Below, one piece after another: positions 12,765 to 21,535 of a DNA stretch of 21,535 nucleotides. Origin of the DNA: Actinomycetes bacterium. Its GTDB lineage: Bacteria > Actinomycetota > Actinomycetes > Propionibacteriales > Propionibacteriaceae. Position 1 is the stretch's first letter, and every line of letters begins with the position of its first letter. The stretch is taken from contig JAEZHJ010000031.1 in assembly GCA_023436925.1 (NCBI GenBank), positions 1-21,535 of the forward strand, read 5' to 3'. Both the position numbers and the translations under genes were made by a program. The notes under the pieces are model-generated. The model saw only the letters and a list, made by a program, of their open reading frames with translations. It was not told the DNA's origin and ran no database searches.

Positions 12765-14456
12765 CTAGGCACTGTGCGCCGGCTCCGGCGTGGTGAGCAG
12801 CTCGGCGGCGCGCCCACCGAGCGCGCTGCGCAGGGTGAGGATGCCCCCGGACAGGGTGGCCGAGTTGAAGCCGTTCGCCGCCAGGACGCGGTGCGCCAGG
12901 TAGGAGCGGAAGCCGGAGACGCACATCACCCGCACCGGACGGCCGTCCGCCGCCTCCCGGATCTCGTCGAGCCGGCCACGGACCTCGGTGTGGGGGATGT
13001 TGAGCGCGCCGGGCAGGTGGCCGGTGTCGAACTCGGCCCGACTACGGGTGTCGAGCACGAGGGCGGTCTGCAGCACCTCGTCCAGCTGCCACGGGTACCA
13101 CAGCCGGGTGGTGCCGCTGAGGACGTTGTCGCCCACCAGCCCGACCATCGTGATCGGGTCCTTGGCGTTGCCGTACGGCGGGGAGTAGGACAGGTCGAGG
13201 TCGATCAGGTCGCGCACCGTCATCCGGTTGCGGATCGCCGTGGCGAGCACGTCGATCCGCTTGTCGACGCCGTCCGGCCCGACCGCCTGGGCGCCCAGCA
13301 GCAGCCCGTCCGTCGCCCGGAAGTGGACCACGAGGTGGAGCTGGGCTGCGCCGGGGAAGTAACCGGCGTGCTGGTTGGGGTGCAGGTGCACGCTGTGGTG
13401 CGCGATGTCCTGGGCGACCAGGGTGGCGCGGTTGGCTCCGGTCATCGCGGCGGTCAGCTTGCCCAACCGGACGATGGCGGTCGCCAGTGCCGGCGGGATC
13501 GGACGGGCCTGGCCCGGGCGCAGCATGGCGTCGGCGACCAGGCGTCCGGCCCGGTTGGCCGGCCCGGCGAGGGCGACCGGACGGCGCACGCCGGTGACCG
13601 CGTCGGTGCTGACGGTGGCGTCGCCCACCGCCCAGATCCCGGGCAGGTTGGTGCGGCCGTGCTCGTCCACCACGATCGCGCCCCGGTCACAGGCGATGCC
13701 GGCGGCCTCGAAGGCGGCGGTGTCGGGCCGCACGCCGACCGAGAGCACGATCAGGTCGGTCTCGATCCGGCGGCCGTCGGCCAGCACCACCGTGTCCGAT
13801 CCGCTGTTCGACTCGATCGCAGTGGCGGCGACGCCGTCGGCGACCCGGATGCCGAGGCGCTCGAGTTCGGCGGTGGCCAGGGTGGCCAGCTCAGGTTCCA
13901 GCGGCGGCAGCACGTGGTCGGCCAGTTCGACCACGGTCACGTCGAGGCCGCGGGCGGCCAGCGCTTCGGCGGCCTCCAGGCCGATGAAGCCCGCTCCCAG
14001 CACGACGGCCCGGTGTGCGCCGGTGGTGACCAGGGTCTCCAGCCCGACGGCGTCCTCGACTGAGCGCAGGGTGCGGACGCGGGGGGAGTCGAGCCCGGGG
14101 ATGGCCGGCCGGATGGCGCGGGCACCGGGGGAGAGCACCAGGTGGTCGTAGGACAGGTCCTCCACGGTGTCGTCGGTGCGCACGGTCACCGTCCGGGCCT
14201 GGGGGTCGAGGCCGATGACGTCGTGCCGGGTGCGTACGTCCAGGTTGAGGGCGGCGTGCAGGGACTGCGGGGTCTGCAGCAGCAGGGAATCCCGCTCGGC
14301 GATCTCGCCGCCGACGTAGTAGGGCAGGCCGCAGTTGGCGAAGGACACGTGGTTGCCACGGTCGAGCACGATGATCTCGGCCTGCTCGTCGAGGCGGCGC
14401 GCCCGGGCGGCGAAGCTCATTCCTCCGGCGACGCCGCCGACCACGACGATGCGCAT
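12765..14456 (-). CDS. CoA-disulfide reductase with C-terminal rhodanese domain
   Basis: A 563-aa fusion. Residues 1-440 are a FAD/NAD(P)H pyridine-nucleotide disulfide reductase: FAD motif VVVGGVAGGMSFAARARR (4-21), single active Cys42 in FANCGLPYY, a second dinucleotide motif (VLGAGFIGLEAAEALAARG) and a C-terminal dimerisation domain. Residues about 465-550 are a rhodanese domain (LVLDTRSRAEFDTGHLPGA) with active-site CVSGFRS, Cys512. These fusions reduce CoA disulfide or CoA/thiol persulfides, and the rhodanese carries the sulfane sulfur. Length matches known CoADR-RHD proteins. It overlaps the thioredoxin stop by one base (TGATG) and precedes the CstR-like gene by 40 bases. Function in reactive-sulfur homeostasis is well supported by context. 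Confidence 0.93.
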   Translation of the reverse strand: MRIVVVGGVAGGMSFAARARRLDEQAEIIVLDRGNHVSFANCGLPYYVGGEIAERDSLLLQTPQSLHAALNLDVRTRHDVIGLDPQARTVTVRTDDTVEDLSYDHLVLSPGARAIRPAIPGLDSPRVRTLRSVEDAVGLETLVTTGAHRAVVLGAGFIGLEAAEALAARGLDVTVVELADHVLPPLEPELATLATAELERLGIRVADGVAATAIESNSGSDTVVLADGRRIETDLIVLSVGVRPDTAAFEAAGIACDRGAIVVDEHGRTNLPGIWAVGDATVSTDAVTGVRRPVALAGPANRAGRLVADAMLRPGQARPIPPALATAIVRLGKLTAAMTGANRATLVAQDIAHHSVHLHPNQHAGYFPGAAQLHLVVHFRATDGLLLGAQAVGPDGVDKRIDVLATAIRNRMTVRDLIDLDLSYSPPYGNAKDPITMVGLVGDNVLSGTTRLWYPWQLDEVLQTALVLDTRSRAEFDTGHLPGALNIPHTEVRGRLDEIREAADGRPVRVMCVSGFRSYLAHRVLAANGFNSATLSGGILTLRSALGGRAAELLTTPEPAHSA

Positions 14457-14836
14457 CAGGCGTCCCCGCCCTGCTCGGCCTGCCGGGCCTCGAACTCGGC
14501 GCGGACGGCGTCCATGTCGAGCTTCTCGACCGCCTCGATGAGGGAGTCGAGCGCCTCGGCGTTCAGCGCGCCGGGCTGGGCGTAGAGCGGGATCCCGTCG
14601 CGGAAGATCGCCAGGGTCGGGATGGACATGATCCGGAAACCGGCGGCCAGCTCGCGCTGCGCCTCGGTGTCCACCTTGCCGAAGAGCATCTCCGGGTGTT
14701 CCTCCGATGCCGCTTCAAAGACGGGGGCGAAGGCGCGGCACGGGCCGCACCACGCCGCCCAGAAGTCGAGCAGGACGATGCCGTCAGACGTGATCGTCTC
14801 TTCGATGTTGTCGAGGGTGACCTCTCGGGTAGCCAT
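14456..14836 (-). CDS. Thioredoxin-like protein, first gene of the sulfur-response operon
   Basis: A 126-aa cytoplasmic thioredoxin fold. The WCGPC active site is at 29-33 and the cis-Pro loop is MSIPTLAIF. It is about 20 residues longer than Escherichia coli TrxA because of a charged C-terminal tail rich in Glu, Ala and Arg. Its role here is probably reduction of protein or low-molecular-weight persulfides and disulfides. The ATG at 14836 has TATAGT 6 bases upstream and no properly spaced ribosome-binding site, so it looks leaderless. The promoter is overlapped by the CsoR-family palindrome. The stop codon shares one base with the next start, so it is tightly coupled to the CoA-disulfide reductase. 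Confidence 0.93.
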   Translation of the reverse strand: MATREVTLDNIEETITSDGIVLLDFWAAWCGPCRAFAPVFEAASEEHPEMLFGKVDTEAQRELAAGFRIMSIPTLAIFRDGIPLYAQPGALNAEALDSLIEAVEKLDMDAVRAEFEARQAEQGGDA

Positions 14837-14842
14837 GTCTCC

Positions 14843-14871
14843 ACTATACCCCAGGGGGTATATTGGCCCAA
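14843..14871 (-). promoter_or_regulatory. Leaderless promoter with CsoR/CstR-type operator
   Basis: The plus strand at 14845-14862 reads TATACCCC-AG-GGGGTATA, a perfect 8-2-8 palindrome with the G/C-tract-in-A/T-flank form known for CsoR-family operators. On the minus strand TTGGGC (14871-14866), a 17-base spacer and TATAGT (14848-14843) form the promoter, and ATG follows 6 bases later. The operator covers the spacer and part of the -10, so a bound repressor would block initiation. Confidence 0.85.
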
Positions 14872-14898
14872 ACCTGCGACCCGGGAGCCGGCCATGGT

Positions 14899-15435
14899 TC
14901 AGCCGTGCACAGGCAGCCTGACCGTCCAGACTTCGCCGTCGAGGGTGACCATGTAGGCGGAGTTGCCCACGATCTCCAGCGACGTGGGGCGGTCCAGGTT
15001 GCGCGCGACCACGGTGAACCCCCGGCCGTGGACGAGCAGGAGCTGCCCGGTGTCGGGCGAAGCCGGGGAGCCTTCGGGTCCGCCGACCGGCCAGACCCCC
15101 TGGGACAGCCCGTACAGCGCCCCGCGCCGCCCCAGTTCGACGTCGACCAGCAGCCGTCCGCCCGCGGCGACCAGCTTCGGGCTGGCGTGCTTCGGGTTGA
15201 GTCTGACGATCCGCCCGTCCTGCGGCAGGTGGGGGACGGGTCCGGCCTGGGCGAGCCAGACCTGGTTTCTGAACACCTCCATGCCGGTGGGCACGATGTT
15301 GTCGAAGGTGGCCAGTTCGCTGATCGCGCCGCTGTCGGTGACCTTGAGGATCCGGTTGTGGTGGCCGTCGCTGACCAGCAAGCCGCCGCGGACGTTCTCC
15401 AGCGCGTACTGCACGCCGGTCGGGACGAGGGCCAC
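14899..15435 (-). pseudogene. 5'-truncated ScyD/ScyE-like beta-propeller protein
   Basis: The open frame encodes 178 residues with repeated propeller-blade patterns (VPTGV..GGLLVSDGHHNRILKV and VPTGMEVFRNQVWLAQAG), resembling the C-terminal half of the ScyD/ScyE family, which are secreted proteins of roughly twice this length. No signal peptide and no N-terminal half are found upstream. The apparent GTG start falls within a GTGGCCCTCG-type inverted repeat at 15426-15473. The coding sequence therefore breaks at the repeat. The downstream end is intact. A short expressed protein cannot be excluded, but a remnant is more likely. Confidence 0.65.
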
Positions 15436-15473
15436 CCACGATCGCTGGCCTTCGACACGGAGGGTGGCCCTCG
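15426..15473. repeat. GTGGCCCTCG-type inverted repeat (copy 2) at the broken end of the ScyD-like gene
   Basis: CGAGGGCCACCC (15426-15437) and GGGTGGCCCTCG (15462-15473) form a 12-bp inverted repeat around 24 bases. The arms are the same as those of the palindromes at 2626 and 18032, but the centre is expanded. Confidence 0.75.
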
Positions 15474-15524
15474 GCGCAGACGGGTGTCCCAGGCAGGCAG
15501 GGCCCGGCGAGGTCGGACGGCGGC

Positions 15525-17909
<2,385 letters not shown>

Positions 17910-18011
17910 CGGCGCTCCTCGGGTGGCGGCAGGGTTCCGATTGTGCTTGCCGGCGGCGCCCTCGGCAACGCCTCACGGTCGTCACGGGCCGAAACGGGGC
18001 CCTGTTCCGCC

Positions 18012-18135
18012 GCGAGGGCCACCCCAACGACCGAGGGCCACCCATCATGGGTGGCCCTCGGCGCGAACGGTGGCCCTCGGCGTGAACGGTGGCCCTCGGC
18101 GCGAACGGTGGCTCTTGGCGCGAGCGGTGGCCTTC
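18012..18135. repeat. GTGGCCCTCG-type repeat cluster (copy 3) with 19-bp tandem units
   Basis: A partial CGAGGGCCACCCC (from 18013) is followed by the 29-bp palindrome at 18032-18060, identical to 2626-2654. Four 19-bp tandem units follow at 18060, 18079, 18098 and 18117 (GGCGCGAACGGTGGCCCTC type), the last two with several changes. No gene is seen in this part of the uvrA-like/tig gap. Confidence 0.85.
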
Positions 18136-18165
18136 GATGGCCGCTGACGCGGCGTGCGTCTGTTC

Positions 18166-18319
18166 CCAGCGCCGCTATCGCGGCACTGGTCAAGACTCAG
18201 CCACCTTCGTCCGCTTACGCGTCCGAAGGTGACTTCGTCTGCTCCGGACGCCGCTGGCGCGGCGTCCGTCGAGACTCAGCCACCTTCGTCCGCTTACGCG
18301 TCCGAAGGTGACTTCGTCT
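18166..18319. repeat. Two-copy direct repeat with 79-base period, just upstream of tig
   Basis: A 48-bp block starting AGACTCAGCCACCTTCG is present without mismatch at 18193-18240 and 18272-18319. Each block contains the inverted arms CACCTTCG/CGAAGGTG. The preceding 27 or so bases are also related hairpins (GCGCCGCTATCGCGGC and GACGCCGCTGGCGCGGCGTC), so the full unit is about 79 bases. The second copy ends inside the presumed tig -10, TACGAT (18319-18324). Confidence 0.85.
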
Positions 18320-18364
18320 ACGATGGCCAAGGTTGTCTGAATCCGAATTCTCAGGAGTCCTCTC

Positions 18365-19705
18365 TTGCCCAGCACCTTGGAGCAGCTCACCCCGTCCCGG
18401 GCCAAGCTCACCGTCGAAATTCCGTGGAGCGAGCTGAAGCCGCACCTCGACAAGGCTTACCGCGATATCGCCTCGCAGGTCACCATCCCCGGCTTCCGGA
18501 AGGGCAAGGTTCCCTCCCTGGTCATCGACCAGCGGTTCGGCCGCGGGGCCGTCCTGCAGGAGGCGATCAACGCCGCCCTGCCGACGGCCTACCAGGCCGC
18601 GATCACCGAGTCCGCGATCGTGCCGCTGGGCGATCCCGACATCGACGTCACCCGGCTCGAGGACGGCGACCTGGTCGAGTTCACCGCCGAGGTCGACATC
18701 CGGCCCGAGTTCACCGTGCCGGACTTCTCCGGCATCGCGGTGACCGTTGACGGCCTGCCCGACGCCGAGGCCGAGCTCGACGCCCGGATCGAGCTGCTGC
18801 AGTCCCGGTTCGCCACCACCACCGAGGTCGACCGCCCCGCCGCCGAGGGCGACGTGGTCACCATCGACCTGGTCGGCTCCCGCGACGGCGAGCAGCTGCC
18901 GGACGCGACCGCCGAGGGCGTCACGTACAAGATCGGCCAGGGCGGCATGATCGACGGTCTGGACGAAGCCGTCACCGGCCTCTCCGCCGGCGAGTCGGCC
19001 GAGTTCGCCTCCACCCTGGTCGGCGGCCCGCTGGAGGGTGAGCCGGCCGACATCAAGGTCACCGTCATCAAGGTCAGCGAGCAGGAACTGCCCGCCGTGG
19101 ACGACGAGTTCGCCCAGCTCGTGTCGGAGTTCGACACCGTCGAGGAGATGCGCGCCGACCTGGCCAAGTCGATCAGCGAGATGGCCAAGCTGGAGCAGGC
19201 CGCGAAGGGCCGTGACAAGGTCCTCGAGGCCCTGGTCGAGCAGGTCGAGCTGGAGCTGCCGGAGCGGCTGCTAACCAGCGAGATCGAGGCCCGCAAGGAG
19301 CAGATCAACGACCAGCTCAAGCGCGCCGGCCTCACCCTCGAGCGCTACCTCGAGCAGGCCCAGGAAGAGGCCCGCACCCCGGAGGAGTTCTGGGCCGAAC
19401 TCGAGTCGTCCACCGAGAAGGGCCTCAAGGCCCAGCTCGTGCTCGACAAGGTGGCCGACGACGCCGAGGTGGGCATCGAGCAGGCCGACCTGTCCGAGCT
19501 CCTGGTCCGCAAGGCCGCCCAGGCCGGCACCTCGCCGGAGCAGGAGGCGCAGCACATGATGGAGCACAACCACACCGGCGCCTGGATGCAGGAGATCCGC
19601 CGCAACAAGGCGCTCGCGCTGATCGTGGCCCAGGCCACCGTCACCGATCCCGACGGCAACACCATCGACGTGTCCGGGGCGCCGGAGACCGCGGACGAGG
19701 AGTGA
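18365..19705 (+). CDS. tig: Trigger factor, ribosome-associated chaperone and prolyl isomerase
   Basis: A 446-aa cytoplasmic chaperone that binds ribosomal protein uL23 near the exit tunnel and receives nascent chains. The N-terminal ribosome-binding domain starts PSTLEQLTPSRAKLTVEIP and has the signature GFRKGKVP at 43-50. An FKBP-type PPIase domain follows at about 150-245 (GDVVTIDLVGSRDG to DIKVTVIKV). The helical C-terminal substrate cradle fills the rest, ending in an acidic tail. The TTG start at 18365 has AGGAG at 7-8 bases. A possible -10, TACGAT, lies at 18319-18324. A strong terminator follows, so tig is probably its own transcription unit ahead of clpP1P2. Confidence 0.97.
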   Translation: MPSTLEQLTPSRAKLTVEIPWSELKPHLDKAYRDIASQVTIPGFRKGKVPSLVIDQRFGRGAVLQEAINAALPTAYQAAITESAIVPLGDPDIDVTRLEDGDLVEFTAEVDIRPEFTVPDFSGIAVTVDGLPDAEAELDARIELLQSRFATTTEVDRPAAEGDVVTIDLVGSRDGEQLPDATAEGVTYKIGQGGMIDGLDEAVTGLSAGESAEFASTLVGGPLEGEPADIKVTVIKVSEQELPAVDDEFAQLVSEFDTVEEMRADLAKSISEMAKLEQAAKGRDKVLEALVEQVELELPERLLTSEIEARKEQINDQLKRAGLTLERYLEQAQEEARTPEEFWAELESSTEKGLKAQLVLDKVADDAEVGIEQADLSELLVRKAAQAGTSPEQEAQHMMEHNHTGAWMQEIRRNKALALIVAQATVTDPDGNTIDVSGAPETADEE

Positions 19706-19726
19706 CCCCGCACCCGTGACAGACGT

Positions 19727-19757
19727 CTCAGGGCCGCCCGATCCGGGCGGCCCTGAG
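19727..19757 (+). terminator. Intrinsic terminator after tig
   Basis: CTCAGGGCCGCCCG (19727-19740), loop ATC, CGGGCGGCCCTGAG (19744-19757): a perfect 14-bp stem 21 bases after the tig stop, followed by CCGTTTC. The T-run is short, as is common in actinobacteria. Confidence 0.85.
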
Positions 19758-19786
19758 CCGTTTCTCCGGCCCGGTCCGGCCTGGTG

Positions 19787-19800
19787 CGCCGTCAGCGAAC
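19787..19800. promoter_or_regulatory. ClgR operator upstream of clpP1
   Basis: The minus strand reads GTTCGC-TGACG-GCG, an exact match to the GTTCGC-N5-GCG box described for Streptomyces ClgR. It also fits the core WCGCYNANRGCG of the corynebacterial ClgR motif. It lies about 40 bases upstream of the presumed clpP1 -10, a normal activator position. ClgR itself is not encoded in the window. Confidence 0.75.
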
Positions 19801-19838
19801 AGGGCGGGGGACTCCCGGCATTCGACCGGTTGAGCGGG

Positions 19839-19844
19839 TAGGTT
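19839..19844 (+). promoter_or_regulatory. Candidate -10 (TAGGTT) for leaderless clpP1
   Basis: TAGGTT is followed by 7 bases and the GTG at 19852, and no ribosome-binding site is seen. This fits a leaderless start. No good -35 is visible, consistent with dependence on an activator such as ClgR. Confidence 0.5.
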
Positions 19845-19851
19845 CGCTCAC

Positions 19852-20478
19852 GTGACTGATAACCCCTTCACCCGTGGCCCGTTGATGGCGGGCGGCAACA
19901 GCGTGGCCGGGATGGCCGACTCCGTGTACCAGTCCCTGCTGGCCAACCGGATCATCTTCCTCGGCTCGGAGGTGCGCGACGAGAACGCCAACGCGATCTG
20001 CGCGCAGATGCTGCTCCTCAACGCCGAGGACCCGCACAAGGACATCTACCTCTACATCAACTCTCCCGGCGGCTCGGTCGACTCCGGCATGGCGATCTTC
20101 GACACCATGCAGTGGATCTCCAACGACGTCGCGACCGTGGCGATGGGCCTGGCCGCGTCCATGGGCCAGTTCCTGCTCAGCGCGGGGACGAAGGGCAAGC
20201 GGTTCGCGCTGCCGCACAGCCGGATCATGATGCACCAGCCCTCCGGAGGCCTGGGCGGCACCGCCTCCGACATCCGGATCCAGGCCGAGCAGTCGCTGCA
20301 CATCAAGCGGACGATGTCCCGCCTGATTGCACAGCACACCGGCCAGACGGTCGAGCAGATCGAGGCCGACTCCGACCGCGACCGGTGGTTCACCGCCGAG
20401 CAGGCCCTGGAATACGGCTTCATCGACCACGTCTTCGAACGCGCGGCGCAGATCCCGTCGGCCGCCCCGAACCAGTGA
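19852..20478 (+). CDS. clpP1: ATP-dependent Clp protease proteolytic subunit 1
   Basis: A 208-aa serine peptidase that forms heptameric rings and, in actinobacteria, works as a mixed ClpP1P2 tetradecamer with ClpX or ClpC. The catalytic triad is Ser103 (GLAASMGQ), His128 (MMHQP) and probably Asp177 (DSDRDRW). The motif YINSPGGSVDSGMAI and the handle helix are intact. The GTG start at 19852 is chosen because the mature family start follows directly and a leaderless -10 lies 7 bases upstream. The clpP2 start comes 11 bases after its stop, so the pair is one operon. A ClgR box upstream suggests stress activation. Confidence 0.97.
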   Translation: MTDNPFTRGPLMAGGNSVAGMADSVYQSLLANRIIFLGSEVRDENANAICAQMLLLNAEDPHKDIYLYINSPGGSVDSGMAIFDTMQWISNDVATVAMGLAASMGQFLLSAGTKGKRFALPHSRIMMHQPSGGLGGTASDIRIQAEQSLHIKRTMSRLIAQHTGQTVEQIEADSDRDRWFTAEQALEYGFIDHVFERAAQIPSAAPNQ

Positions 20479-20489
20479 AAGGGATCGCC

Positions 20490-21140
20490 ATGACGACGCC
20501 CGTTCTGCCCGGTGGGCTGGCTCCGGCCGGTCCCTCGATGGACTACTACATCCCCCAGTGGGAGGAGCGGACCTCGTACGGGGTCCGCCGGGTCGACCCG
20601 TACACCAAGCTGTTCGAGGACCGGATCATCTTCCTCGGCACCCCGATCAGCGATGACATCGCCAACGCGGTGATGGCGCAGCTGCTGTGCCTGCAGTCGC
20701 TCGACCCGGAGCGCCAGATCAGCATCTACATCAACAGCCCCGGGGGCTCGTTCACCGCGCTCACCGCGATCTACGACACGATGCGCTACATCAAGCCGGA
20801 CGTGCAGACGGTCTGCCTGGGCCAGGCGGCCTCGGCGGCCGCCGTCCTGCTCGCCGCGGGCACCAAGGGCAAGCGGCTGGCGCTGCCGAACAGCCGGATC
20901 CTGATCCACCAGCCGGCCACCGAGGGCGGCTACGGCCAGTCCTCCGACCTGGAGATCCAGGCCCGCGAGATCCTGCGGATCCGCTCCCTGATGGAGGGCA
21001 TGCTGGCCAGCGACACCGGGCAGCCGGTGGACAAGGTCAGCAAGGACATCGAGCGCGACAAGTACCTGACCGCCGAGGAGGCGGTCGAGTACGGCATCGT
21101 CGACGACATCCTGACGTCCCTGAAGGACCTGCCCCAGTGA
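20490..21140 (+). CDS. clpP2: ATP-dependent Clp protease proteolytic subunit 2
   Basis: A 216-aa ClpP paralogue, partner of ClpP1 in the hetero-tetradecamer. The N-terminus has the typical actinobacterial ClpP2 segment MDYYIPQWEERTSYGVRRVDPYTKLFEDRIIFLG, which includes the axial loop. Catalytic Ser115 (GQAASAAA), His140 (LIHQP) and an Asp in DIERDKYL are present. The ATG at 20490 follows AAAGGGA, 11 bases after clpP1, so the open frame further upstream inside clpP1 is not used. It is co-transcribed with clpP1. Confidence 0.97.
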   Translation: MTTPVLPGGLAPAGPSMDYYIPQWEERTSYGVRRVDPYTKLFEDRIIFLGTPISDDIANAVMAQLLCLQSLDPERQISIYINSPGGSFTALTAIYDTMRYIKPDVQTVCLGQAASAAAVLLAAGTKGKRLALPNSRILIHQPATEGGYGQSSDLEIQAREILRIRSLMEGMLASDTGQPVDKVSKDIERDKYLTAEEAVEYGIVDDILTSLKDLPQ

Positions 21141-21144
21141 CTCA

Positions 21145-21180
21145 CCACGGGGCGGCTCCCTCGGGATCCGCCCCCGGTGG
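21145..21180 (+). terminator. Imperfect hairpin between clpP2 and clpX
   Basis: CCACGGGGCGG and its near-complement CCGCCCCCGGTGG enclose a short loop region, giving a long imperfect stem directly after the clpP2 stop. No T-run follows. It may terminate partly or stabilise clpP1P2 mRNA; TAGGGT at 21184-21189 could then serve as a -10 for clpX. Confidence 0.4.
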
Positions 21181-21215
21181 GGCTAGGGTGGATTGCGAAC
21201 AAGGGGGTTGCTCCA

Positions 21216-21535
21216 GTGGCTCGGATAGGTGAGACCTCGGACCTGCTGAAGTGCTCGTTCTGCGGAAAGAGCCAGAAGCAGGTCAAGAAGCTGATCGCCG
21301 GACCCGGCGTCTACATCTGCGACGAGTGCATCGACCTGTGCAACGAGATCATCGAGGAGGAGTTCTCCGAGACCCCCGAGGTGGGCCCGCTCGACGAACT
21401 GCCCAAGCCCAAGGAGATCTGCAGCTTCCTCGACTCCTACGTGATCGGCCAGGAGACCGCCAAGAAGGCGCTCTCGGTGGCGGTCTACAACCACTACAAG
21501 CGGGTCCAGGCCCAGGCGTCCAGCTCCCCGGCCCG
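21216..21535 (+). CDS. clpX: ATP-dependent Clp protease ATP-binding subunit ClpX, N-terminal part (runs off window)
   Basis: The GTG at 21216 follows AAGGGGG (21201-21207). The 106 visible residues begin MARIGETSDLLKCSFCGKSQ and contain the N-terminal zinc-binding domain with Cys13, Cys16, Cys35 and Cys38 (CDECIDLC). This domain dimerises and binds adaptors and substrates. The start of the AAA+ module follows (ICSFLDSYVIGQETAKKALSVAVYNHYKR). The Walker A lies beyond the end. ClpX unfolds substrates and feeds them to ClpP1P2. The gene order tig-clpP1-clpP2-clpX is standard for actinobacteria. Confidence 0.97.
   Translation, partial: MARIGETSDLLKCSFCGKSQKQVKKLIAGPGVYICDECIDLCNEIIEEEFSETPEVGPLDELPKPKEICSFLDSYVIGQETAKKALSVAVYNHYKRVQAQASSSPA

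Noticed and set aside
18193..18319. CRISPR-like pattern: 48-base repeats separated by 31 bases
   Set aside because: There are only two copies, the intervening 31 bases resemble the sequence before the first copy, and no cas genes are present. It is a duplication.
19842..19855. Second ClgR box GTTCGC-TCACG-TGA over the clpP1 start
   Set aside because: The first half matches but the second half (TGA instead of GCG) does not, and the site overlaps the start codon.

Overview
The window is chromosomal DNA from a high-GC Gram-positive bacterium (Actinomycetota). Evidence: about 70% GC throughout, frequent GTG/TTG starts, several apparently leaderless promoters (TANNNT 6-8 bases before the start codon), and the actinobacterial order tig - clpP1 - clpP2 - clpX with two different ClpP proteins. 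The gene content would fit the Propionibacteriales, but nothing here fixes the genus.

Layout. Bases 1-90 are the acidic C-terminal tail of an unidentified gene. A tRNA-Gly(UCC) follows at 174-244. From 277 to 12052 lies a carbohydrate or polyol catabolic region. It encodes a Gfo/Idh/MocA dehydrogenase, a transaldolase-family aldolase, a HutC-type GntR regulator divergent from a CoA-acylating (methylmalonate-semialdehyde type) aldehyde dehydrogenase, a CUT1 sugar ABC importer (lipoprotein and two permeases, no ATPase), a FadR-type regulator in an operon with an SDR, a second divergent SDR that has lost its catalytic Tyr, and a zinc-dependent dehydrogenase. Four promoters in the region carry the same short palindrome, (T/A)TGT-N4-ACA(A/T), at 1421, 3507, 5363 and 10925. 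They precede the aldolase, the GntR/aldehyde dehydrogenase pair, the importer and the zinc dehydrogenase, so these genes probably form one local GntR regulon. The substrate is not identified.

From 12250 to 14871 a minus-strand operon encodes thioredoxin, a CoA-disulfide reductase-rhodanese fusion, a CsoR-family repressor that has the two conserved Cys but lacks the copper-ligand His (so CstR-like, persulfide sensing), and a 53-aa Cys/His-rich protein. A perfect 8-2-8 palindrome, TATACCCC-AG-GGGGTATA, overlaps its promoter. This looks like a self-contained reactive-sulfur response module. Next come a 5'-truncated ScyD/ScyE-like remnant, a short UvrA-like ABC ATPase (794 aa) and a repeat-rich spacer. 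The core proteostasis genes tig, clpP1, clpP2 and the start of clpX close the window. A good ClgR box lies upstream of clpP1.

The non-coding DNA is rich in repeats. An identical 29-bp palindrome occurs at 2626 and 18032, with degenerate relatives at 15426, where one lies at the broken end of the ScyD-like remnant. Five 21-bp tandem repeats start directly after the zinc dehydrogenase stop codon. A 79-bp period duplication lies immediately upstream of tig.
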